In this document: piece after piece, positions 1-4,959 of the stretch | Numbering within the stretch: the first letter of the stretch is position 1 | Layout: each line of letters starts with the position of its first letter | Assembly: GCA_029857975.1 (NCBI GenBank) | Contig: JAOUFX010000086.1 | Coordinates: forward strand, 1-8,515 | Origin: Deltaproteobacteria bacterium | GTDB taxonomy: Bacteria > Desulfobacterota > SM23-61 | Direction: 5' to 3' | Length of the DNA stretch: 8,515 bases | Position numbers and translations under genes: made by a program | Notes under the pieces: generated by a model | The model's input: the letters and a program-made list of their open reading frames with translations, nothing else | The model's database searches: none | Told to the model about the DNA's origin: nothing

Positions 1-271
1 GGAAGAAGCCTTAAAAAAGATGGAAGCGGCTCTTCCCGACCTGATTACTCTGGATATTTCCATGCCGGGAAAGTCCGGGGTCAAGTTTTACCGGGACATG
101 AAAGTGGACGATCGTTGGAAGCACATCCCGATCATTATTATCACCGGTGTATCGGAAGATTTTAAAAAGTTTATCTCTTCCCGCCAGCAGGTGCCTCCGC
201 CGGAAGGTTACCTTTCCAAGCCGATTGAGAAAGAAGAAATCCTAGCGCTGGTGAGAAAATTTACCGCCTGA
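1..271 (+). CDS. Response-regulator receiver domain protein, 3' part only
   Basis: This is the C-terminal 89 residues of a CheY-like receiver domain, read from base 2; the start lies outside the window. Visible receiver landmarks are the phospho-acceptor Asp in PDLITLDISMPGKSG (about codon 18 of the visible part), the switch Thr in IIIITGVSED, and the conserved Lys in GYLSKPIEKEEI. The protein ends right after the last receiver helix (ILALVRKFTA), so no output domain follows. An upstream domain cannot be excluded because that side is cut off. By family knowledge, a partner histidine kinase would phosphorylate the Asp; no kinase is visible here. The stop codon lies only 5 bp from the stop of the opposing radical SAM gene, so it does not belong to the minus-strand operon. 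Confidence in the domain call is high; the biological output is unknown. Confidence 0.9.
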   Translation, partial: EEALKKMEAALPDLITLDISMPGKSGVKFYRDMKVDDRWKHIPIIIITGVSEDFKKFISSRQQVPPPEGYLSKPIEKEEILALVRKFTA

Positions 272-276
272 TTCGG

Positions 277-1377
277 CTATACTCCCAGGATTTTATGGCA
301 GGTCTGGCAAGGTTTAGGGGGATGGGGGAAAGAATCGATGGTGAATCTTTTTAATTTATCCCGGTCCCACAGGGAAGCAACCCTTTCCTCAAAATATTTT
401 TTCCGGCGAGCCCAATGATCCCTGAATTCCACGCATTTCTTATCATTCCAAATTCTGTCCAAAGGCTCGTGGAAGAGATTTCCCCAATGAACTTTTTCGA
501 TCTGGAATTCCCTTCCTTGATAAATCCTTTTAAAGGGAGAGGGGAGAGGCGGATTGAGGTAAACGCAAGGAGAGAGTTCTCCCTCGACAGAAATGTATAA
601 ATTATTGAGAGGATCTTCCGCGCAAACGGCTACCTCTTCATAGGAGAGGGAAGGAATCCGCAATTTGATTTTCCATGCCCGGGCTTTCTCCCCTGCTTCC
701 TTCAGGATATTTTCGTAATCTTCCCGACCTTTTTCGGCAAATACTTTTTGTTCGTCCTGCCAGGGATTCGTCACGTGAATCAGGTTGATCAGGACGACCT
801 CCTCGATTTCAAGATCCCGGGCCAGCGATATAAGAGCCGGGACTTCGCGGATGTTCTCCTTCAGCAGGAGGAAAACGATGTGCAATCGGGGATGGATGAC
901 TTTTGCCCGGGATTTCCTTTCCTGAAAAATCCGGATGTTCTGGAGGAGATGATCAAGATCCGAGTTCACCCGAATGGCATTATGGGTCTGAGAAGTGGCT
1001 CCCGCCAGCGAAAACCCTATAAAGTCAACCCCAACTTGGAGAAGTTCGGCGATATAGGACCCATTCAACCCTTTTCCGCTGGTCACAAAACCGACCCGGG
1101 GACCTTCTATCTTGGCCAAGCGGATACACTCGATTAGGTTTTTATTGAGGAGGGATTCTCCCCACCCTTCCAGAACCACTGCTGCCACATCCTGGAGATA
1201 GGGAAGGAGCTTTTTAAAATCCTCTAAGCGCATATCCCGGCGGGAAAATTCTTCATATTCAATCCGATTGCACATCCGGCAGCGGAGAGGGCATCTGGAA
1301 GTGAGCTCGACCTGCCAGGCAGCAAACCTTTTTCCGCCGGATCCTTGAAAAAAATTTTTCCAGAACCCTTTTTTCAT
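277..1377 (-). CDS. Radical SAM protein with SPASM/Twitch-like C-terminus
   Basis: This 366-residue protein carries the radical SAM cluster motif CxxxCxxC at C29, C33 and C36 (SRCPLRCRMCNR). It is followed by a GGE-like SAM-binding strand (EGWGES, about 70-75) and a TIM-barrel pattern (VGFVTSG; SLAGATSQTHNAIR, about 123-136). The C-terminal third resembles a SPASM or Twitch auxiliary-cluster domain: C252, then ISVEGELSPC271, WGN (298-300), DRIW (307-310), C315, and PC357QTC360 near the end. These five Cys could bind one or two extra Fe-S clusters. Family members with such domains modify peptides, enzymes or small molecules by 5'-deoxyadenosyl radical chemistry; the substrate here is unknown. 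It is the last gene of the four-gene minus-strand operon. Its ATG overlaps the stop of the upstream transferase gene in an ATGA, and only a weak AGG-type ribosome site precedes it, which suggests translational coupling. No precursor-peptide gene is evident nearby. Confidence 0.9.
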   Translation of the reverse strand: MKKGFWKNFFQGSGGKRFAAWQVELTSRCPLRCRMCNRIEYEEFSRRDMRLEDFKKLLPYLQDVAAVVLEGWGESLLNKNLIECIRLAKIEGPRVGFVTSGKGLNGSYIAELLQVGVDFIGFSLAGATSQTHNAIRVNSDLDHLLQNIRIFQERKSRAKVIHPRLHIVFLLLKENIREVPALISLARDLEIEEVVLINLIHVTNPWQDEQKVFAEKGREDYENILKEAGEKARAWKIKLRIPSLSYEEVAVCAEDPLNNLYISVEGELSPCVYLNPPLPSPFKRIYQGREFQIEKVHWGNLFHEPLDRIWNDKKCVEFRDHWARRKKYFEERVASLWDRDKLKRFTIDSFPHPPKPCQTCHKILGV

Positions 1378-2216
1378 GACCTGAAGAGTCCTTGCCGGAG
1401 AGCGTCAAAGAGAGATGGGGGGGAAGGCCTGTAAAGAAGGAATTCGTGGTTGAGGAAGGGCAGGCCACCCCATTTTTTTTTAAAGAAAGCGACTCCTTGA
1501 TTTACGCCCAATCCAAGATTCACGTAGGTTTTTTTCTGTTGTTCAGCCTCCCTGATTAAGGCATGGAGGAGAAGGTCTGACGCCCCCGGTACCCGGTGTT
1601 GCCGGGATCTGAAATTAAACATGTAAAAGGCATAATGTTTCGCCCAGAAATCAGCGATGTCAAAGGCCACCAGCTTCCCGGCGGAGTCCCGGACATTGAA
1701 GATACAGGCGGTAGGAACAGAGGAAAGATATCGGGGAATTCTTTGCAAGATGTAACGGGTTCCCTCATCAACGGGATGGGATACCAAAAAATCGGCAATC
1801 AGATTCCGGTGTTCTTCTTGAAATTCCTGCTCCTTCTCAACCCTGAGCTCTCTTTCCGCCCTTTGAGTCATATTCTTCACTTTGGGGGGGATTCTGAAAT
1901 CAGCCAAAACAAGTTTATAATAGGTATCCGCATGACTCGGACTACCGACCTGGGAGGAAATGGCCGGAGCCATAAGGGCGATCTGGACGGGTTTGAATCG
2001 TCTGATGGCCCCTTGGAAGATCTCATTCATAAGGTCTTCCCGAAAACTCCCTTGCAGAGGATAGCCCACGAAAATAAGAACCCCTTTCCCCTGGTAACAG
2101 AGATAATCTTGCAGGAGAAAAGGCTCTCCTTCAGACATGGCCATTCCATACCCCGGGATATGTTCCGGCACATAAGCGTTGTTTTTAATAAAAATTTCTT
2201 CCTCGGCGATAATCAT
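1374..2216 (-). CDS. Putative GNAT/FemAB-like transferase (paralogue B)
   Basis: This 280-residue protein is clearly homologous to the gene at 3067-3918. Both start at the same distance from AYVPEHIP (residues 14-20), then share SxGEPxLxxDY (28-38) and LIFVGYPL (47-54), and near the C-terminus SDLLxxxLxxxA and GLGVNQGVAFFKKKWGGLPFL (about 235-255). The middle (ACIFNVRDSAGKLVAFDIADF, about 170-190) has the strand pattern seen in GNAT-fold acyl or aminoacyl transferases, and FKKKWGG resembles the end of FemAB/DUF2156-like domains. I infer a transferase fold; donor and acceptor are unknown. There is no signal peptide or transmembrane segment, so it is probably cytosolic. It is third in the operon: its ATG overlaps the TraB-like stop (ATGA at 2216-2213), and its own stop overlaps the radical SAM start. 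A run of nine A encodes KKK of FKKKWGG. A distinct uncharacterised domain remains possible. Confidence 0.85.
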   Translation of the reverse strand: MIIAEEEIFIKNNAYVPEHIPGYGMAMSEGEPFLLQDYLCYQGKGVLIFVGYPLQGSFREDLMNEIFQGAIRRFKPVQIALMAPAISSQVGSPSHADTYYKLVLADFRIPPKVKNMTQRAERELRVEKEQEFQEEHRNLIADFLVSHPVDEGTRYILQRIPRYLSSVPTACIFNVRDSAGKLVAFDIADFWAKHYAFYMFNFRSRQHRVPGASDLLLHALIREAEQQKKTYVNLGLGVNQGVAFFKKKWGGLPFLNHEFLLYRPSPPSLFDALRQGLFRS

Positions 2217-3070
2217 TCCTGCGCCTGGGTGACCTGCCGGATGGTATAACCCTCCGCTCGAAACCTGTCTTGAATTCCCGGGATATGGGACGTGCCAACG
2301 AAAGCGATAGCCTCTCCCCGGGCGAAATATCCTTTCATACGTTCAAACATCACCGGATCCCTCCTTTCCACAATGGCCGGGCAACGGGAGGGAAATTCGG
2401 TCGTTGCCGCCAGCAGGGGCTCTATTTCTCCCTGCAAATAGAGGTCAGCATGGTTTTTAAACATTTCTCCCCAGTGATCAATTTTTTTAAAAAAATGGAC
2501 GAAACGCTCTAAAGGAATACCTGCCAGCCCGGCGATTTGCTCTTCTATGGTTTCGAGAAAAATAATCTCTTTTCCCAGCTGGATGGCAATTTGCCAGGCT
2601 TCCAGATCAACGGAATGTTTCCATCCCCTTTCTTTTAAAAAATTAGACCAGATTTGAAAGAAAGCCATCCAGGGGCTACGGCTCTTAAAATAAGCCAACA
2701 AGGGATCTTGACCCCTGGAAGTTAAAGAGAGGATGAGAGAAAGGGAATCAGGTTTGCTGAAAAGGTGGCCCGCCACCTTTCTTATTTTTCCGATCGTTTG
2801 ATTATCCAGGGCCTCATAGAGAGTGGCGGCTTCCTCTACCTTCAAACTTTGTTCCACAACCCGGTTCATGCTTTGGTCATCTAAGGGTCCTTCGAATAAA
2901 ACCACTTTGGTGCTCTGAATATAACTTTCCAGAGATTTCTTCAACCGATAAGGAAATAAATGGGCGCTGCCGGCGAGAAAACCGGCTCGGCCATCCTTTT
3001 CAATTTTCCAGACGGTTTTTAATTCTTTTTCTGAAGCCAAGAACGAAAACAATTTTTCATTGATCTTCAT
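2213..3070 (-). CDS. TraB/GumN family protein
   Basis: This 285-residue protein has the layout of the TraB/GumN family (related to Tiki metalloproteases). An N-terminal strand leads to GSAH (34-37), with E60 after VVLF. SVDLEAWQIAIQLGKEIIFLE (153-173) corresponds to the family's GxDxxL...GKPxxxLE segment and is followed by EEQ. ERRDPVMFERM (235-245) matches the family's RN-type helix, and a second GTSH motif (259-262) sits before IPG. The two GxxH motifs and the Glu residues are the expected metal-site residues. Known GumN proteins usually have a signal peptide or lipoprotein signal; this one begins MKINEKLFSFLASEKEL and has none, so it should be cytosolic. It sits between two paralogous transferase genes, joined to both by 4-bp ATGA overlaps. 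Proposed role, by inference only: hydrolysis or quality control in the same pathway as its neighbours. Confidence 0.85.
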   Translation of the reverse strand: MKINEKLFSFLASEKELKTVWKIEKDGRAGFLAGSAHLFPYRLKKSLESYIQSTKVVLFEGPLDDQSMNRVVEQSLKVEEAATLYEALDNQTIGKIRKVAGHLFSKPDSLSLILSLTSRGQDPLLAYFKSRSPWMAFFQIWSNFLKERGWKHSVDLEAWQIAIQLGKEIIFLETIEEQIAGLAGIPLERFVHFFKKIDHWGEMFKNHADLYLQGEIEPLLAATTEFPSRCPAIVERRDPVMFERMKGYFARGEAIAFVGTSHIPGIQDRFRAEGYTIRQVTQAQE

Positions 3071-3918
3071 AACCTGGTTCCCAGGGCTTTCATCCAGGAA
3101 AGAGGCCCTCGGGTTGCGCTGACCAATTCGCCGGATTCATACTTCAAAAAGGGAAATCCTCCCCATTTTTTTTTAAATCTTCTAATTCCTTCATTCACTC
3201 CCAGTCCCAAATGAATGTAAGCTTTATGATATTCTTTGGCCAGTTTGGTCATTTCATAGAAAAGAAGATCGGAGGCATGCGCTACATAGTTCTTCCTGGA
3301 AAAGCAGCCTACCACATATGTGGCGAATTCTTCCGCCCCCAGTTCAATGACGTAATAGGCGGATAATTTTTTTTGCTGGTCCCGGGCGTTGAGAACGAAG
3401 GAGGTTTTCGAGTAAGGCACATATTCCGTCATCTGTAAAAACAATTCTTTTATCCGGGGAGGGGGGCTCTCCTTTTCCAAAAAATCCCTGGTCAGGTCAA
3501 CGTGTTCTTCAGAAAATTGACGGGATTTTTCGATGGTTAAGGCTTCCGAGGCCTTCTTAACGATGCGCATTAACCCTTTTTTTACGTCATGATTGCCCAT
3601 CTCCAGCTTATAGTATTCATCTCCCTCCCTTTGCCGGGCCGATTGCAGAATAGAATCAGGAATCTCGGGGGCGACAAACCAGGTGTAAGTCGGGTTGAAT
3701 TTTTTTATGGTTTCCTGCAAAATGGTGGCGAAAAATTCGGGCCGGCAATCCCGGTTCAAAGGATATCCCACAAAGATGAGCCAATCATCTTTGATAAAAA
3801 TAACATAATCCCCTATTAAATAGGGCTCTCCTTTGGAAACCCCCACCATTAAATTGGGTATGTGCTCGGGCACGTAGGCTTGGCGTAATATGTATTCCTC
3901 TTGGGCTTTGGAAATCAT
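3067..3918 (-). CDS. Putative GNAT/FemAB-like transferase (paralogue A), first gene of operon
   Basis: This 283-residue protein is the promoter-proximal gene of the minus-strand operon and a paralogue of the gene at 1374-2216. Shared landmarks: AYVPEHIP (14-20), SKGEPYLIGDY (28-38), LIFVGYPL (47-54), SFVLNARDQQKKLSAYYV (about 173-190), ASDLLFYEMTKLA (215-227) and GLGVNEGIRRFKKKWGGFPFL (238-258). The last block looks like the C-terminal part of GNAT/FemAB or DUF2156-like aminoacyl/acyl transferases. The N-terminal YVPEHIP...LIFVGYPL block is shared by the pair and not otherwise familiar to me. The ATG at 3918 is supported by exact alignment with the paralogue's start (both reach YVPEHIP at residue 15), although no good Shine-Dalgarno sequence precedes it. 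It has no signal peptide. Its stop overlaps the TraB-like start (ATGA). The coding region is solid; the fold call is moderate and the substrate unknown. Confidence 0.85.
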   Translation of the reverse strand: MISKAQEEYILRQAYVPEHIPNLMVGVSKGEPYLIGDYVIFIKDDWLIFVGYPLNRDCRPEFFATILQETIKKFNPTYTWFVAPEIPDSILQSARQREGDEYYKLEMGNHDVKKGLMRIVKKASEALTIEKSRQFSEEHVDLTRDFLEKESPPPRIKELFLQMTEYVPYSKTSFVLNARDQQKKLSAYYVIELGAEEFATYVVGCFSRKNYVAHASDLLFYEMTKLAKEYHKAYIHLGLGVNEGIRRFKKKWGGFPFLKYESGELVSATRGPLSWMKALGTRL

Positions 3919-3965
3919 TCAAAGATTCAAGAATTAATTTCAGGTTTTCTCTTAACCTTCTTTAT

Positions 3966-3994
3966 AATTTAACCCGTTTCTTACTAAATTACAA
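3966..3994 (-). promoter_or_regulatory. Possible promoter of the four-gene minus operon
   Basis: On the minus strand TTGTAA (3994-3989) is followed after 17 bp by TAAATT (3971-3966), a passable sigma70-like pair in AT-rich DNA. Transcription would begin near 3958, leaving a leader of about 40 nt before the ATG at 3918. The -10 matches consensus at only four of six positions, so this is a tentative call supported mainly by position and spacing. Confidence 0.4.
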
Positions 3995-3999
3995 GAAAC
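3976..3999. promoter_or_regulatory. Inverted repeat, candidate operator
   Basis: GTTTCTT (3976-3982) and AAGAAAC (3993-3999) form a perfect 7-bp inverted repeat with a 10-bp AT-rich spacer. The repeat covers the putative -35 element of the minus-strand promoter and ends 18 bp before the -35 of the forward ferredoxin promoter. Size and spacing fit a dimeric repressor or activator site. Chance occurrence in AT-rich DNA cannot be excluded. Confidence 0.4.
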
Positions 4000-4017
4000 T
4001 CGGAATCCTTTTTTCCG

Positions 4018-4047
4018 TTGACATCCTTTTGCAAAGGGATATATATT
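4018..4047 (+). promoter_or_regulatory. Sigma70-like promoter of the ferredoxin gene
   Basis: A perfect -35 hexamer TTGACA (4018-4023) is followed by TATATA (4040-4045, 16-bp spacer) or TATATT (4042-4047, 18-bp spacer). It is the best promoter match in the window. Transcription from about 4053 would give a leader of roughly 135 nt before the ferredoxin ATG, long enough to hold the hairpin at 4081-4113. Confidence 0.7.
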
Positions 4048-4080
4048 TTTCATCTCCTTTGGATGGCGAGGAAAGGGGAG

Positions 4081-4113
4081 GCCTTTTATGATGCGGGTCA
4101 TGAAAGAAAAGGC
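4081..4113 (+). other. Bulged hairpin in ferredoxin 5' leader
   Basis: GCCTTTT (4081-4087) pairs perfectly with AAAAGGC (4107-4113). Inside it, ATGA (4088-4091) can pair with TCAT (4098-4101), leaving a six-base loop and a five-base one-sided bulge (4102-4106). It lies in the predicted untranslated leader, about 50 nt before the ribosome binding site. It matches no riboswitch class I recognise and may only stabilise the mRNA. Confidence 0.35.
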
Positions 4114-4187
4114 TCGTATAAAGTATTATTGAGATGGAAAGAGGAAAAGGTTTAAAATTTATAAGGAGGAGGTGAACAAGAGTAGCC

Positions 4188-4373
4188 ATGTATCAAGTAA
4201 CAGTTGATAAAGACAAATGTGATGGAAAAGGAGAATGTGTTGATACCTGTCCGGCCGATGTGTTCGAGATCAAAGACGGCAAGTCCGAGCCCGTTAACGT
4301 GGATGAATGCCTGGGCTGTGAAAGTTGCGTTGAGGTATGCCCCACGGGTGCCATAACCGTAAAAGAAGTGTAA
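4188..4373 (+). CDS. Small two-cluster ferredoxin with one altered cluster ligand
   Basis: This 61-residue soluble electron carrier has the pseudo-twofold layout of bacterial 2[4Fe-4S] ferredoxins. The second motif is complete: C41-x2-C44-x2-C47-x3-C51-P. The first reads C11-x2-K14-x2-C17-x3-C21-P, so the second Cys is replaced by Lys. In this family cluster I uses the first three positions of motif I plus the last Cys of motif II, so it would have only three Cys (C11, C17, C51) and may be a [3Fe-4S] or labile cluster. Cluster II (C41, C44, C47, C21) should be normal. A strong AAGGAGGAGGTG (4163-4174) precedes the ATG, with a somewhat long gap of 13 nt; an in-frame TGA at 4173 rules out an earlier start. 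It is transcribed from its own promoter and is a plausible electron partner for the oxidoreductase at 6536-8452. Confidence 0.93.
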   Translation: MYQVTVDKDKCDGKGECVDTCPADVFEIKDGKSEPVNVDECLGCESCVEVCPTGAITVKEV

Positions 4374-4420
4374 TTTTCCCCACCGGCCTGAAGAAGGGCG
4401 TTTTGGGGAGAACAATAGAA

Positions 4421-4460
4421 AAGCGATGGGAGGATGGGTCTTTCCATCGCTTCTTTTCCT
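4421..4460 (+). terminator. Probable terminator after the ferredoxin gene
   Basis: AAGCGATGG (4421-4429) and CCATCGCTT (4444-4452) form a perfect 9-bp stem with a 14-nt loop, followed by the pyrimidine-rich CTTTTCCT. It starts 48 bp after the ferredoxin stop. The U-tract is interrupted and the loop is large, so it is an imperfect intrinsic terminator. Its position suggests the ferredoxin is a single-gene transcript. Confidence 0.55.
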
Positions 4461-4643
4461 CCCAACTTTTTACTTTCCTTCCTTCATCCCTTTTAACTTT
4501 CCTTTTCCCTTCGTCGATGATCTGCTCATGGTCATTCAATGCTTTTTTACCGGCTTTCAGGTTCAGTTTTTTATAATAGTTGAAGTTCCTTTTTACAACG
4601 TTCGTATTAGTACACTTTAGACATTTCAGACACTCCGGTTGAT
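4461..4643 (+). other. Non-coding, pyrimidine-rich spacer
   Basis: Short runs of C and T dominate the first half, and the second half is AT-rich. No convincing gene, ribosome binding site or promoter was found. The stretch may contain decayed remains of the missing front of the phospholipase D gene that follows, but I could not recognise any HKD-containing reading frame in it. Confidence 0.4.
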
Positions 4644-4916
4644 ATGGACGAAAATTATTTTCGAAGAACCCTGGAAAAAATTGCCCAGACATCGTTCTTT
4701 AGCGGGCATTCCATCAATCTGGATGCCCGCTCCCTCAATTACAATTATGAATGTGGCGTCGGGATCCTGGAGGGGGAGCTGGGAAACGATATGGAAGAAA
4801 TGTTCCGCCAGGACCTACTCGAATCAACGCCTATAACCGAGGCGGATCAATCCGCCTGGCCTCTCCACGAAAGGGTTTTGGGGACTTTTTTCTCCTGGTT
4901 CCGTTCCTATTTGTAA
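4644..4916 (+). pseudogene. Remnant of cardiolipin synthase / phospholipase D family gene
   Basis: The open frame encodes 90 residues that resemble only the C-terminal tail of cardiolipin synthase-like phospholipase D proteins. INLDARSLNYNYE (24-36) matches the family's GSxNxDxRSxxxNxE block after the second HKD motif. LGNDMEEMFRQDLLESTPIT (46-65) matches the conserved helix and tail, and the protein ends in the usual aromatic stretch (FFSWFRSYL). Full-length enzymes have roughly 400-500 residues and two HxKx4D motifs; both are missing. The residues where the second should sit (RRTLEKIAQTSF) keep no His-Lys-Asp pattern. No Shine-Dalgarno sequence precedes the ATG. I therefore read it as a truncated gene whose front was lost, with a breakpoint near residue 17-20. 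A translated small protein is possible but could not carry the known catalytic site. Confidence 0.65.
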
Positions 4917-4923
4917 AAACATC

Positions 4924-4941
4924 GGTAGGCCCAGGCCTACC
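4924..4941. repeat. 18-bp near-perfect palindrome upstream of DUF362 gene
   Basis: GGTAGGCCCAGGCCTACC consists of two 8-bp arms around two bases. It sits 7 bp after the end of the phospholipase remnant and 6 bp before the GGAGGA ribosome site of the next gene. No T-tract follows, so it is unlikely to be a terminator. It could be an operator or an RNA hairpin that affects ribosome access. Confidence 0.55.
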
Positions 4942-4959
4942 TGAGACGGAGGATTGTTC

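Noticed and set aside
748..1137. Open frame of 129 residues on the + strand
   Set aside because: It lies antisense inside the radical SAM gene, whose cluster motifs prove the other strand.
277..1377. RiPP biosynthesis cluster based on the SPASM-like domain
   Set aside because: No precursor peptide, recognition element, protease or transporter was found in the window; kept only as one possibility for the operon.
1596..2249. Long open frame on the + strand (217 residues) opposite paralogue B
   Set aside because: It is fully antisense to a gene with a clear paralogue and conserved motifs; its translation is low-complexity and matches no family.
4377..4409. TCCCCA/TGGGGA pairing just after the ferredoxin stop as terminator
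   Set aside because: The stem is short, the loop is long and no T-run follows; the hairpin at 4421-4452 is much better.
4294..4692. Minus-strand open frame of 132 residues across the ferredoxin 3' end and spacer
   Set aside because: It is Lys/Arg-rich only because the + strand is pyrimidine-rich; it overlaps the ferredoxin and has no domain.
4954..4956. TTG as start of the DUF362 gene
   Set aside because: It abuts the GGAGGA ribosome site; the ATG at 4960 has correct spacing.
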